This document shows, piece after piece, positions 1 through 8,843 of a stretch of 54,414 nucleotides of DNA. Origin of the DNA: JBFIHF01 sp964411125 (GTDB taxonomy: Bacteria; Myxococcota_A; Bradymonadia; Bradymonadales; Bradymonadaceae); the NCBI GenBank assembly GCA_964411125.1, contig CAYPJU010000038.1:1-54414 (forward strand). Reading direction: 5' to 3'. The number at the start of each line of letters is the position of its first letter. Position 1 is the first letter of the stretch. The notes beneath the pieces were generated by a model. It searched no databases. It was not told the origin of the DNA and saw only the letters and a list, made by a program, of their open reading frames with translations. A program made the position numbers and the translations under genes.

Positions 1-224
1 CGCGGCTTCAGCGCACCCCGCGCCCCGCGACGCACCCCTATGCCCGCCCCACACCCCCACACCCTCAACCCAACCCAACGGGTCACAAAAACCCATCCCA
101 CCAGCCCGACTTCGCGCGCTCCCACCCCCGAATCCGCCCCCAAACGCCCGGGCACCCGTCAAAGCCCTGGGTCATCGATACGCGGCCCTGGGGGGGATAG
201 TTCGCGAGCGGGTTCCCGTGGTCA
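1..224. other. Non-coding leader, no gene seen
   Basis: GC-rich stretch with C-rich runs. Short open frames on both strands here have low-complexity Pro/Arg/Ser composition and no ribosome binding site, so I see no gene. The only functional signal in the first 289 bases is the promoter-like pair at 225-253. Confidence 0.5.
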
Positions 225-253
225 TTGCCGGACCTGCGGGGGTGCTCTATTCT
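225..253 (+). promoter_or_regulatory. Sigma-70-type promoter for the tat operon
   Basis: TTGCCG (225-230) and TATTCT (248-253) are separated by exactly 17 bases. A start of transcription near 260 would leave a roughly 30-base leader containing the GAGGAG ribosome binding site at 277-282. Inferred from sequence only. Confidence 0.5.
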
Positions 254-289
254 TGCGCGTGACTGCGCTGCGGAACGAGGAGTGACCCC

Positions 290-685
290 GTGTTTGGGAT
301 GTCGATAGAAGAAGTGTTGCTGATCCTGGTGGTGGTGCTGGTCTTCATGGGGCCCGAGAAGATCCCGGAGGCTGCGCAATTCATGGGGAAGGTCTTTCGC
401 GAGGTTCGGAAGGCGAGCAACGTCTTGCGCGACGCGGTCATGATCGACGACGAGCCGCGACGAACCCCGATTCGTCCCCAACCGCTAGCCAGTGGCGCCA
501 CGGCTGGGGGCGGACTCGAGGCGGTTTCCCGTCGCGATCCTGATCCCCGCCGCGACGTTCGGGTCGTGGAGATGCACCGGATTCGAGGTGCGATCGGCGT
601 GACCGAAGTCGGCCTCCAGGCCGCGTCCGCGGTACCGGCCCATCGTGAGGTCTACCTGCACGTTCCCTACGACGAGACCATTTGA
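290..685 (+). CDS. tatB: Twin-arginine translocase TatA/TatB-type subunit (TatB-like)
   Basis: 131-aa subunit of the Tat system, which moves folded proteins across the inner membrane. The N-terminus (MFGMSIEEVLLILVVVLVF) is the single short membrane helix of TatA/B proteins, followed by the hinge GPEKIPE and an amphipathic helix (about residues 25-45). The GP at the hinge and the length favour TatB over TatA. The C-terminal half is charged and Pro/Arg-rich, with no recognised fold. The start is GTG with GAGGAG 7 bases upstream. The stop codon overlaps the tatC start by one base (TGATG), so the two are translationally coupled. No separate tatA is in the window; this protein may serve both roles or a tatA may lie elsewhere. 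Confidence 0.85.
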   Translation: MFGMSIEEVLLILVVVLVFMGPEKIPEAAQFMGKVFREVRKASNVLRDAVMIDDEPRRTPIRPQPLASGATAGGGLEAVSRRDPDPRRDVRVVEMHRIRGAIGVTEVGLQAASAVPAHREVYLHVPYDETI

Positions 686-1476
686 TGGCTGCCGAAGAAG
701 AGTTCGATCCATACGGCGACGCTCGGATGACCGTCATCGAGCACCTCCACGAGTTGCGGCGTCGGGTCGTTTGGGCAGCCGCGGGAATCGTGCTCGCTTT
801 CATCGTGTCGTGGACCTTCGTCGAGGACATTTTCAACTTTCTGATGATGCCGCTTCAGCTCGCGGCGCAGGAAGAGGCCCTGGCGCAGATGCACCACAAG
901 GATCTCGCCGAACCATTCTTCGTTCTGCTGAAGACGGCGATGTTCAGCGCGGTGTTCTTTTCGACGCCATGGCTTCTCTTGCAGGCGTGGACTTTCGTGG
1001 CGCCCGCGCTCTACCCGAAGGAGAAGAAGTACGCGATTCCCTTCACAATCCTGGCGACGGGCTTCTTCGTGCTGGGAGCGAGCTTCTGCTTCTTCGTGGT
1101 CCTTCCCTTCGGCTACGAATTCCTGCTTTCGTTTTCGCTCGACGTCTCCCAGCCGGAACTGATGATGAACGAGTACCTCGGCCTCACGACGCGGCTGGTG
1201 CTCGCTTTCGGAGCGGTATTCGAGATGCCGGTGGTCGCGATGCTGTTGTCGGCCATCGGGATCCTCACGCACCGCCACCTGCTGAAGTTCTGGCGTTATT
1301 CGGTGGTATTGTCGTTCGTGATTGCCGCGATGCTGACGCCGCCCGACATCCTCACGCAAACTCTGATGGCGGTCCCGCTGATCGTGCTCTACTTCGTGTC
1401 GGTCGGGGTCGCCTGGTTCTTCACGACGCGTCGCGAAAAGCGACTCGCGGCCGAGCTCGCCGAGATGGGTGAATGA
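685..1476 (+). CDS. tatC: Sec-independent protein translocase TatC
   Basis: 263-aa polytopic inner-membrane receptor of the Tat pathway, which binds the twin-arginine signal peptide. The cytoplasmic N-terminus carries the family motif IEHLHELRRR (about residues 18-27), followed by six hydrophobic segments typical of TatC, including a stretch rich in Phe and Leu around residues 30-50 and a conserved-type FEMPVV segment near residue 175. The length is normal for the family. I start it at ATG 685, which overlaps the tatB stop; a TTG three bases earlier is possible but less likely. Its own stop overlaps the following kinase gene by 4 bases (ATGA). Confidence 0.95.
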   Translation: MAAEEEFDPYGDARMTVIEHLHELRRRVVWAAAGIVLAFIVSWTFVEDIFNFLMMPLQLAAQEEALAQMHHKDLAEPFFVLLKTAMFSAVFFSTPWLLLQAWTFVAPALYPKEKKYAIPFTILATGFFVLGASFCFFVVLPFGYEFLLSFSLDVSQPELMMNEYLGLTTRLVLAFGAVFEMPVVAMLLSAIGILTHRHLLKFWRYSVVLSFVIAAMLTPPDILTQTLMAVPLIVLYFVSVGVAWFFTTRREKRLAAELAEMGE

Positions 1477-3371
1477 GCGACGACTTCTCATCGGGGGAGT
1501 GGACGCGCGCAGCGACCCAGGCGGGGAACGCTTTCAGCAAGCTCCGCGAAGACCTCCGCAACGCCGCACGGGTCCAGGTGGTGCCCACGCCGGATGCGAT
1601 CGTGGGAGACCGCTATCGAGTCGTCCGAGCCATCGGCGACGGTGGTTTTGGCAACGTCTACCTGGTCGAACACAAGCTGCTGGGTCGTCAGTTCGCCATG
1701 AAGGTTCTCAACTCCCGCATCGCCGAGGACCCCGATTGGGTAGCACGGTTCCACGAGGAGGCGCGGGCGACGAGCCAGATCGGGCACGAGAACATCGTGT
1801 ACGTGACCGACTTCGGACAAGACCCGACCTACGGCTACTACTTCATCATGGAGTTTCTGGAGGGGGAGTCCCTCGAGGAGCTCCTGATCACCCAGGGTCC
1901 GCAGCCGATCGAACGAATTTTGAAGTTCGTGCATGCCGCCGCGAGCGCCCTCGGCGCCGTCCACGAGCTCGGGATCGTGCACTGTGACCTCAAGCCGTCC
2001 AACGTCTTCGTCGTGGAGCGCAAAGGGCGCGAGGAGGCCTGGAAGTTCCTCGATTTCGGCACGTCCACCATCGTGATGAACGCGGTCGCGACCGAAGCCC
2101 TCTACGGTACCCCGAAGTACATGGCGCCGGAACAATCGGTCGGGCTCGACGTCGATGCGCGTGCCGACCAGTTCTCCGTGGCGTGCATCGTCTACGAAAT
2201 GTTGACGGGGGAGACCCCATGGAACGTGACGACCTGGCTTCAGGCGATGCCGGAGGCCCGGCGACGACGCCCTCCTCGCCCTCCGAGCGAGCTGCGTCGA
2301 GCGACGCCGCGCGGCTGGGACGACCTCGTGATGCGGGGATTGTCGGTCGATCCGAAGGAGCGATTTCCCACGATCGACGATTTCGCCCGGGCCCTGGGGC
2401 GCGCCGCGAAGGTCGAGTTCACCCCGAGCGTCGACCCGATGGACGCGAGCCGCAGCCAGATGGCAGGCTTCGAACGCTCCCACACGGCTCCGGCGGTGCC
2501 GGTGGAACAGGAACGAACGTCCCTGGAGGAGAACTCTCTCGACGTGGAGATCGACGAGGGCGAGAGCCAACCCACGGTCACCGTCACCTTCCGGACCGAC
2601 GAACGCCTCAAGCGCGAGTACCGTAGAAATCTGTCCGTCGGTGGCCTCTTCGTCCCGTGCGAAGAGCTCGTTCCTCTCCGCTCGTTCGTGACCCTGGAGC
2701 TGGTCTATACGCCAGCGTCGGCCCGCGCGACGGTCGAGGGAACCGTGGTCGGTCACGAGACGCGCCACGAGGCCGGGCGCGGGTTCGGCGTCGCGATCTC
2801 ACCCCAGGCGCGCGGCGCCCTCGACGCCTTCATGGCGGAGATCGAGGGACCAGCACTCGCCCCCGACGACGTGCTGACCATCGCCAGAGAGACAGGGGAG
2901 GGAGACCAACTCTCCCCCGGAGAGGTGTTCGTGCTATCCCGAATCGACGACGGAATTCCTCTCTCCCGTCTTCGCTCGATGTGCGCAGGACTCCCTTTCG
3001 ACATCGGCGCAATCGTCCAAGATCTCCGAAAGAAGGGACTGATCGCGGTCAACGACGAGGACGGTGGGGAGGCGTCGCGCTCCCACCTCGGCGTGGAGCC
3101 AGCATTCGAGCCATCGCAGATTCGCACGATCCTGGAGCGCCTGGAGTTCCACCGCCTTCGCGGCAACTTCCTGGGCGCTTCGGACGTGCTGGAGCGCGCG
3201 ATTTCGGTCGCCCCGGACATCGCCGAGTTCCACTTTCGACGGGCCGAACTGCTGCGGGAGTTCGACCGCGACCGCGCGATCGCCCTGGATTCGGCGCGGC
3301 AAGCGGTCCGCCTCGCTCCCTCCGAGCCGAACTACCGAACGTTGCTCCAAGACCTCGAGGAGAACCGATGA
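1473..3371 (+). CDS. Ser/Thr protein kinase with PilZ-like and TPR-like C-terminal domains
   Basis: 632-aa cytoplasmic Hanks-type kinase. The catalytic domain spans about residues 45-315: Gly-rich loop IGDGGFGNV, ATP lysine K77, catalytic loop HCDLKPSN (H170-C171-D172, the Arg of HRD replaced by Cys but the catalytic Asp kept), DFG at 194-196, and an APE motif. Residues about 360-460 look like the myxobacterial type of PilZ domain, with the signature RRNLSVGGLFV. The last 100 residues contain a small winged-helix-like part and a TPR-like helix pair. The ATGA overlap with tatC and the 4-base overlap with the next gene place it in the tat operon. I see no membrane segment. A c-di-GMP link is possible from the PilZ-like fold but unproven, because this subtype often lacks the binding arginines. 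Confidence 0.85.
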   Translation: MSDDFSSGEWTRAATQAGNAFSKLREDLRNAARVQVVPTPDAIVGDRYRVVRAIGDGGFGNVYLVEHKLLGRQFAMKVLNSRIAEDPDWVARFHEEARATSQIGHENIVYVTDFGQDPTYGYYFIMEFLEGESLEELLITQGPQPIERILKFVHAAASALGAVHELGIVHCDLKPSNVFVVERKGREEAWKFLDFGTSTIVMNAVATEALYGTPKYMAPEQSVGLDVDARADQFSVACIVYEMLTGETPWNVTTWLQAMPEARRRRPPRPPSELRRATPRGWDDLVMRGLSVDPKERFPTIDDFARALGRAAKVEFTPSVDPMDASRSQMAGFERSHTAPAVPVEQERTSLEENSLDVEIDEGESQPTVTVTFRTDERLKREYRRNLSVGGLFVPCEELVPLRSFVTLELVYTPASARATVEGTVVGHETRHEAGRGFGVAISPQARGALDAFMAEIEGPALAPDDVLTIARETGEGDQLSPGEVFVLSRIDDGIPLSRLRSMCAGLPFDIGAIVQDLRKKGLIAVNDEDGGEASRSHLGVEPAFEPSQIRTILERLEFHRLRGNFLGASDVLERAISVAPDIAEFHFRRAELLREFDRDRAIALDSARQAVRLAPSEPNYRTLLQDLEENR

Positions 3372-4360
3372 ACACCTTCGAACTTCTGTCGGAATGGGTA
3401 GCGATCGACTCGGTCACAGGGCGCGAAGGTGCCTTTCTGCAACGGTTGCAGGAGTGGTTCGAGGCTCGCGGTTGGCGATGCGAGCGTCAGGAGATCGAAC
3501 CGACCCGTTGGAATCTGGTCGTCCGTTCGGACGAAGATCCACGGTTCTTCTACTCCACGCATGTCGACACGGTTCCGCCTCACATTGGGCCGCGAATCGA
3601 AGGGGACACGCTGTACGGACGAGGCGCCTGCGACACGAAGGGGGGGATCGTGGCGATGGCCGCTGCAGGGGAGCGCCTGCGCGCCGACGGTCACCGGAAC
3701 TTCGGTTACCTCTTCGTCATCGGCGAAGAGGTCGACCACCAGGGCGCTATCGAGGCGCGGCAGTTGGAGTTGGAGGCCGACCGCATCATCCTGTGCGAGC
3801 CGACCGAGAACCAGGTCGTCGCTGCGCAGAAAGGGATGGTCAAGCTCGTGCTCGACGCCGACGGAATCGCCGGACATTCCGCCTACCCCGACCGCGGTGT
3901 GTCCGCCGTGCATCGACTTCTCGACGCCCTCACCCGCATTCGCCTGGAGCCCTGGCCCGAGCACGAGCTCCTCGGCCCCACGACCGTCAATGTCGGGGTT
4001 GTGGAAGGGGGCGTCGCGGCCAATGTCTTCGCACCGTCTGCACGAGCCGAGGTCCTCATCCGAGCGGTCAGCCCGGTGGAACCGATGATCGAGCGCATCG
4101 AAGAGTTGTGTGGGGAACACGTCCGAATGGAAGTCCCCGCCGCCAACGACCCGGTATTCTTCGACCCTCCCGCGGACGTCGAGACCTGCACCGTGGCCTT
4201 CAACACGGATGCCAGCTACCTGCACCAGATCGCGCCGGTATGGCTCGTCGGTCCGGGCGACATCAAGGTCGCCCACTCGGATCACGAGCACATCACGCGC
4301 GATAGCCTGGATGCTGGCGTGGATCTCTACGAACGACTTGGGCGACTCTGCCTCGATTGA
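3368..4360 (+). CDS. M20-family metallopeptidase / deacylase (ArgE/DapE/ACY1-like)
   Basis: 330-aa zinc-dependent amide hydrolase. Metal and catalytic residues are all visible: H65-x-D67 in STHVDTVPP, bridging D89 in GRGACDTKGG, the Glu pair E120/E121 in IGEEVDHQ, E144 in CEPTE, and a terminal His near 306-308 in HSDHEH. A dimerisation (lid) domain is inserted from about residue 155 to 260 (GIAGHSAYP marks its start). It overlaps the kinase stop by 4 bases (ATGA). Substrate cannot be read from sequence: acetylornithine, acetylcitrulline, lysine-carrier-protein and succinyl-DAP deacylases share this fold. The short length (330 rather than about 375 residues) resembles LysK/ArgE' types. Confidence 0.85.
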   Translation: MNTFELLSEWVAIDSVTGREGAFLQRLQEWFEARGWRCERQEIEPTRWNLVVRSDEDPRFFYSTHVDTVPPHIGPRIEGDTLYGRGACDTKGGIVAMAAAGERLRADGHRNFGYLFVIGEEVDHQGAIEARQLELEADRIILCEPTENQVVAAQKGMVKLVLDADGIAGHSAYPDRGVSAVHRLLDALTRIRLEPWPEHELLGPTTVNVGVVEGGVAANVFAPSARAEVLIRAVSPVEPMIERIEELCGEHVRMEVPAANDPVFFDPPADVETCTVAFNTDASYLHQIAPVWLVGPGDIKVAHSDHEHITRDSLDAGVDLYERLGRLCLD

Positions 4361-4391
4361 CGTGGCCCGGCCTCGTACTGCCGCGCCGACA

Positions 4392-4407
4392 CCCCGCCAC
4401 GGCGGGG
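4392..4407. terminator. Hairpin between convergent genes
   Basis: CCCCGCC-AC-GGCGGGG is a perfect 7-bp inverted repeat in the 51-base gap between the convergent M20 peptidase and Cys-rich lipoprotein genes. There is no T-run, so termination is inferred from position and stem strength only. Confidence 0.4.
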
Positions 4408-4411
4408 GCGC

Positions 4412-4744
4412 CTAGTCGGGGACACAGACGTCCCATCGATCGCGGTCACGGTCGCGACGGTCGTTGCAGCGGTAGTCGTTGTCGCCCAGATAGTCTTTGC
4501 ACTCCGACGAGCTGTCGCAGAGCAGCATGCAGACGCCGCCGTTCGAGTCGATGCACACGGCGTCCGGTGGGCAGTCGCCGTTGTCTCGGCAGTCGAGGGT
4601 GCAAAACCCACCCGGCCAATCCTCCAGGCATCGATCGCGGCAGTCGAAGTCGTCGAGGCACGGGGCCCCAACCTCGCGACTGGGGCCGTCGCACGCGGCG
4701 AAGGCGAGCGAGAGCGCGATGACGATCGGGTACGTGATACGCAT
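4412..4744 (-). CDS. Small Cys-rich lipoprotein
   Basis: 110-aa exported protein. The N-terminus MRITYPIVIALSLAFAAC is a lipoprotein signal peptide with lipobox AFAAC (Cys18). The mature part holds 12 further Cys in spaced CxxDxxC / CxxxxDCP patterns, like the EGF/Dickkopf-like modules common in myxobacterial surface lipoproteins. The start is fixed by GGAGGAAG 2 bases upstream of ATG 4744; the longer open frame upstream is the antisense of sthA. Function unknown; it lies 20 bases downstream of sthA and may be cotranscribed. Confidence 0.75.
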   Translation of the reverse strand: MRITYPIVIALSLAFAACDGPSREVGAPCLDDFDCRDRCLEDWPGGFCTLDCRDNGDCPPDAVCIDSNGGVCMLLCDSSSECKDYLGDNDYRCNDRRDRDRDRWDVCVPD

Positions 4745-4764
4745 GACTTCCTCCGGGACGAGTT

Positions 4765-6153
4765 TCAGAGCCGATTCAGGCCATTGAGGGCCGCGACGCG
4801 ATACGCCTCCGCCATCGTCGGGTAGTTGAACGTGGTGTCCGCAAAGTAGCGGACATCGTTGCCCCCACCGCTCTGTCCCATGATCGCCTGACCGATGTGA
4901 ATGATCTCGGCGGCCTGGTACCCGAAGCAGTGGATGGCGAGAATTTCGTACGTCTCGCGATGGAACAGCAGCTTGAGCATGCCGACCCGCACGTTCACGA
5001 TCTGAGCTCGTGCGAGGCTGCGGAAGAGAGCATGGCCGACCTCGTACGGCACCTTCTGTTCGGTGAGCTCGCGCTCCGTCGGCCCGATGCAGGAGATCTC
5101 GGGGATCGTGTAGATTCCCGACGGGATGTTCTCCACGAGACGTCGGTCGCACTCCCCGCGAACGATGTACGTCGACGCGAAGCGTCCCTGATCGTACGCG
5201 GCGCTCGCAAGTCCGGGGGGACCGATCACGTCACCGACCGCGAAGATGTTCTCGACCGATGTCTGGTAGTGGTCTCCGACGTCGATCTGGGCGCGCGAGT
5301 TCGTCTCGATTCCGACGTTTTCCAGGTTCAGCGACGCCGTGTTACCGGTCCGCCCGGCTGCCCAGAGGATGTAGTCGCTCCGCAACTGCTTCCCGGACTT
5401 GAGGTGCAAGACCACGCAGTCGTCTCGGGTCTCGACCCGATCGTAGGTCTCGTTGTGCCGAAGGATCGCCCCCTGATCACGCAAATGGTAGGCGAGGGCA
5501 TCGATGATCTCGTCGTCGAGGAACGAGAGGAGCTTGTCGCGGGAGTTGACCAGGTTCACCTTGCAACCGAGGTTGCGGAAGATCGACGCGTACTCGCAGC
5601 CGATCACTCCGGCACCGTAGATCGTGATGGAACCCGGTGTGTCGTCGAGCTTCAGGATCGAATCGGCATCCCGGACCCGAGGATGCGAAAAGTCGATGTC
5701 GTCGGGCCGCCATGGGCTAGTCCCCGTGGCGATGATGAAGTTCTCCCCCTTCACTCGCTCGATGCTTCCCTGGTCATTGACGACCTCCACGGTGTGGGCG
5801 TCCACGAACCGGGCATGGCCGTCGATCATCCGGACATCGTTACGGTCGTAGAAGTTTCGCCGCATCCGGGCCTGTTTCCCGATGACGCTGTGGGCCGTCG
5901 CGAGCAGGTCGGGGTAGGTGATGTCGAGCTCATCCAGATGCGCGGAGAAGATCGGGCTCTCGCGGTACTGCTGGTACTGCCAGATCGACTGTCGGAGCGC
6001 CTTGGACGGGATGGTTCCCCAGTGAACACATCCACCGCCGATCTCTTCGTAACGGTCGACGACCGCCACGTTCTTTCCGTTCTTCGCGGCCGTCATGGCG
6101 GCACCTTCGCCGCCAGGTCCCGCTCCTATCACCACCAGATCGTACTTCGCCAT
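4765..6153 (-). CDS. sthA: Soluble pyridine nucleotide transhydrogenase (Si-specific)
   Basis: 462-aa FAD enzyme that transfers hydride between NADPH and NAD+, balancing the two pools in the cytosol. The N-terminal FAD-binding Rossmann motif GAGPGGEGA is at residues 10-18. The segment GGGCVHWGTIPSKALR (about 39-55) is diagnostic: the disulfide reductase pair CxxxxC is reduced to C42 with Thr47 in the second place, as in SthA and unlike lipoamide dehydrogenase. A second Rossmann motif (IYGAGVIGCEYAS, near 175) binds NAD(P), ATGTSPW and the AVGDVIG segment (about 307) complete the FAD site, and the C-terminal dimerisation domain is present. Length matches the E. coli enzyme (466 aa). Confidence 0.93.
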   Translation of the reverse strand: MAKYDLVVIGAGPGGEGAAMTAAKNGKNVAVVDRYEEIGGGCVHWGTIPSKALRQSIWQYQQYRESPIFSAHLDELDITYPDLLATAHSVIGKQARMRRNFYDRNDVRMIDGHARFVDAHTVEVVNDQGSIERVKGENFIIATGTSPWRPDDIDFSHPRVRDADSILKLDDTPGSITIYGAGVIGCEYASIFRNLGCKVNLVNSRDKLLSFLDDEIIDALAYHLRDQGAILRHNETYDRVETRDDCVVLHLKSGKQLRSDYILWAAGRTGNTASLNLENVGIETNSRAQIDVGDHYQTSVENIFAVGDVIGPPGLASAAYDQGRFASTYIVRGECDRRLVENIPSGIYTIPEISCIGPTERELTEQKVPYEVGHALFRSLARAQIVNVRVGMLKLLFHRETYEILAIHCFGYQAAEIIHIGQAIMGQSGGGNDVRYFADTTFNYPTMAEAYRVAALNGLNRL

Positions 6154-6237
6154 CGGTCTCTCGGGCCTCGTCTCGAGTCGCCCGGAGACTAGCCCGCCGC
6201 CGTGGATCCGTAAACGGCAGTGGCGCGGCGACCGTCG

Positions 6238-6501
6238 TCACGCGAGCTCGGGGCCCTCTTCGACGGGCTCGCCGATGGGTGCATCGCCCTCGCGCATCGC
6301 GCGTTTGGCGCGCTCACGCTTGACGATCCCGACCCCGACCATTGCAGGCGCCACGAAGAAGCAGAGCGGGCAGGTCGCGCCGATCACCGCGAGCGATGCC
6401 GCGCCGAAGATGCCAACGCCAGCACCGAACTTGATGTGTCCCTCCCCTTCCTTTTTCTGAGCCTGCCAGTGTTCCCAGTTCACTTCCGGTCGTTCTGCCA
6501 T
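6238..6501 (-). CDS. Small membrane protein, function unknown
   Basis: 87-aa protein. The start is strongly supported: the ATG at 6501 is preceded by AGGAGGAGGAG. The N-terminus is soluble and Glu/Lys-rich (NWEHWQAQKKEGEG); residues about 24-60 form a Gly/Ala-rich hydrophobic hairpin with a CPLC motif in the middle, followed by a basic then acidic tail. Not a recognised family. It lies 84 bases upstream of sthA on the same strand and could share its transcript. The 274 bases upstream of it (6502-6775) hold no gene I can support. Confidence 0.7.
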   Translation of the reverse strand: MAERPEVNWEHWQAQKKEGEGHIKFGAGVGIFGAASLAVIGATCPLCFFVAPAMVGVGIVKRERAKRAMREGDAPIGEPVEEGPELA

Positions 6502-6775
6502 GTCTCCTCCTCCTCTTCATCCGAACGTAGGATGCCGGCGGTCGGGTGCGAGTTGCGCCGTGGTTACGCTACCGCCGCCGGCGGCGGTTTCCCGGCCGCT
6601 TGCGCCGCGAGGGCCGAACGAGTCCGAGGATTCTATCCGGCGGGGTCAACCCCCTTTTCGACCGTTCGACCTAACCCTACCAACTCCGCACCAGCCGTGC
6701 GATACCTCCCATTACACTCCCGAAAAACAACGACATTGGGCCACACCTCAAGGCGGCTTTTATAGGCCCGTTGGG

Positions 6776-8683
6776 TCATCCCGCGACCCGTGCTTTTCGG
6801 ACGAGTTTCACGAACTCGGCGCGGCGGGATCGGTCCCGAGTCGTGCTCCCCGCGATCTCCTCGATCCAGTCCCAGGTGACGTGTTTCGCGTACGGGCTCT
6901 CCCGTAGTTTCTCCGCAAATGCGCATACGGCGGCCGCGAACTGGAAGTCTTTCGATGACTGACCGATCGTCGTGCGAAGCTCGGCGCTCTTCAGCTCGAA
7001 AGCCGCCTCCCCGGCGACGTCGGAACCTCGGGGTTCCTTGTGGCGAACGCGCACGGTCGCGACGGATTCGGCAGGTTCGCTGCGCAGCACCAGTTCGTAC
7101 AGGGCGGTCACCGCGTGCCCCGCACCGATCTCGCCGGCGTCGACCTTGTCGTTGCGGAAGTCCTTGTCTGCGATGTCCCGGTTTTCGTAACCGATGAGGC
7201 GGTAGCGTTCTACGGTCGCCGGGTCGAACTCGACCTGGATCTTCACGTCACGCGCGATGACCTGCAGCGTCCCATCGATCTGGTCGCCAAAGATCCTCTT
7301 CGCTTCGGCCTCCCCATCCACGTAAAAGTAGTTTCCGTTCCCGTGGTTCGCGAGCTGCTCCATCATCGTGTCTTTGTAGTTCCCCATCCCGAATCCGATC
7401 GTGGAAAGGGTCACCCCCTTTTTCACGTACTTTCCGATCTGGGCGTAGATCGACTGCCAGTCGCTCCGTCCCACATTTGCGTCCCCATCCGACAGGACGA
7501 TCACGCGGTTCTCGTGTTCTCCAACGAAGTTGGCGTCGGCGAGGCGGTACGCGAGGTCGAGCCCGGACGCCATGGCCGTGCTGCCCCCCGCTCCGAGCGA
7601 CGCGATCGCTTCGAGGATCCGCGACTTTTCACCGACGTAGGTGGGCTCGAGGACGACCCGGGTGTTTCCCGCATAGGTCGCCAGGGCCACGGTGTCGTTG
7701 GGGCGCAGGTTGTGGGTGAGGTGGACGAGGGATTTCTTCGCGAGGCCTAGCTTCCGGCTGCTCGACATCGATCCCGAGACGTCGACGAGGAAGACGAGGT
7801 GGACTGGTTTGCGCTCTTCGGCCGGGATGGTCATCCCCTGCAGCCCGACCCGCATCAGGTAGGTGTGCTCGTTGGTGGCGAAGGGGCTCGGGGCTGCCTC
7901 CATCGAGACGGAGAACGGCCTGTCCTTCGGCTTCGGGTAGGAGTACCGGAAGTAGTTCACGAACTCTTCGACCCGGACACTGTCACGGGGCGGTTTTTGC
8001 CCGCCGTTCAGCTTGCTCCGCGCGATGGTGTAGCTGCCGGTGTCCACGTCGATGGCGAACGTCGAGAACCTGTCCTCCGTCGGGTCGACGAAGTCGTTCG
8101 TGCCGTAGTTGGTGTACTGCTCGGTGGGGGCGACCCTGTCGACGGGTGCGGAGCGCGCCTTTCGCTTGTACGCGACGGCTCCCCGAGCCACGACGCGGCT
8201 CTCGCCGATCAGAACCCCGCCTCCGTATCCTTTGCCACCGCCTCCCCGGCCGGCGCCGGTCAGGCCGAGCCCTCCGTATCCCTTGGCGCTCGCGACCGAG
8301 CTGTCCCCCTGCAGGTTTCCGAGGCTCCGAATTGCGTCGGCGCCCCCACCGAGGTTGCTGGCGACGTCCCCGGGGCCCTTCATCCTCGAGCGGAGAAAGG
8401 GCTCCGGGTCGGTGTCGGCCTTCGGGGACTCCTCTTCGGTCTCCGAGCTCTCCCTGGCGGCGACGGCGACGACCTCCGAGCCTTCGCCCGGTTCCTCGGA
8501 CCGCTCTCCGTCGAGGTCGGAGGACGCTTCTTCGCTCGCGACCGCCTCGGGAGGCTCGGGCTGGGGCGCGGCCGGCTGGACGAAGCGGTCGTCGGCTGGC
8601 TGTGGCGTCTTCGTGGGGGTCGGCTCGCAAGCGGAGAGCGAAACGAGCAACAGGGCGAACAAGATGCGTGGCGTCGAAGGCAT
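6776..8683 (-). CDS. VWA-domain lipoprotein, YfbK-like
   Basis: 635-aa exported protein. I start it at ATG 8683 because this gives the lipoprotein signal MPSTPRILFALLLVSLSAC with lipobox LSAC and a GGAG 5 bases upstream; the frame is open for another 58 codons but those lack any signal. After the Cys comes a disordered Pro/Glu/Ser-rich linker (about residues 20-110) and a Gly-rich stretch. An N-terminal VWFA-associated domain begins with YGTNDFVDP near residue 190, and the VWA domain follows with a full MIDAS (D301-x-S-x-S). The C-terminal region resembles DUF3520. YfbK-type proteins are envelope proteins of unknown exact role. It is transcribed divergently from the pseudokinase gene, with 160 bases between. 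Confidence 0.85.
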   Translation of the reverse strand: MPSTPRILFALLLVSLSACEPTPTKTPQPADDRFVQPAAPQPEPPEAVASEEASSDLDGERSEEPGEGSEVVAVAARESSETEEESPKADTDPEPFLRSRMKGPGDVASNLGGGADAIRSLGNLQGDSSVASAKGYGGLGLTGAGRGGGGKGYGGGVLIGESRVVARGAVAYKRKARSAPVDRVAPTEQYTNYGTNDFVDPTEDRFSTFAIDVDTGSYTIARSKLNGGQKPPRDSVRVEEFVNYFRYSYPKPKDRPFSVSMEAAPSPFATNEHTYLMRVGLQGMTIPAEERKPVHLVFLVDVSGSMSSSRKLGLAKKSLVHLTHNLRPNDTVALATYAGNTRVVLEPTYVGEKSRILEAIASLGAGGSTAMASGLDLAYRLADANFVGEHENRVIVLSDGDANVGRSDWQSIYAQIGKYVKKGVTLSTIGFGMGNYKDTMMEQLANHGNGNYFYVDGEAEAKRIFGDQIDGTLQVIARDVKIQVEFDPATVERYRLIGYENRDIADKDFRNDKVDAGEIGAGHAVTALYELVLRSEPAESVATVRVRHKEPRGSDVAGEAAFELKSAELRTTIGQSSKDFQFAAAVCAFAEKLRESPYAKHVTWDWIEEIAGSTTRDRSRRAEFVKLVRKARVAG

Positions 8684-8843
8684 CGAAGCTCCGGGGTTCC
8701 GTGGGTTCGTGGACATCGGGATCGACAACGGGTCGCCGGGGAAGTTCCACGGCGCGACGAGAAACCGCTCGAATCGAGGTGGGCCGCGGCCGCTGGACTC
8801 CGGCCGAAGAGGTCCCGACTTTCCGCCGGGAGCCGCGTCGCGT

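Noticed and set aside
1488..2768. Minus-strand open frame inside the PilZ-kinase gene
   Set aside because: Antisense shadow of a clear kinase domain; no independent evidence.
4765..6153. Dihydrolipoamide dehydrogenase or mercuric reductase for this gene
   Set aside because: The redox pair CxxxxC is incomplete (C42 then Thr47), which fits SthA and not the disulfide reductases.
8109..8843. Upstream extension of the pseudokinase reading frame
   Set aside because: Overlaps the VWA lipoprotein gene antisense and has low-complexity Pro/Ser content; the kinase fold begins right after ATG 8844/8856.
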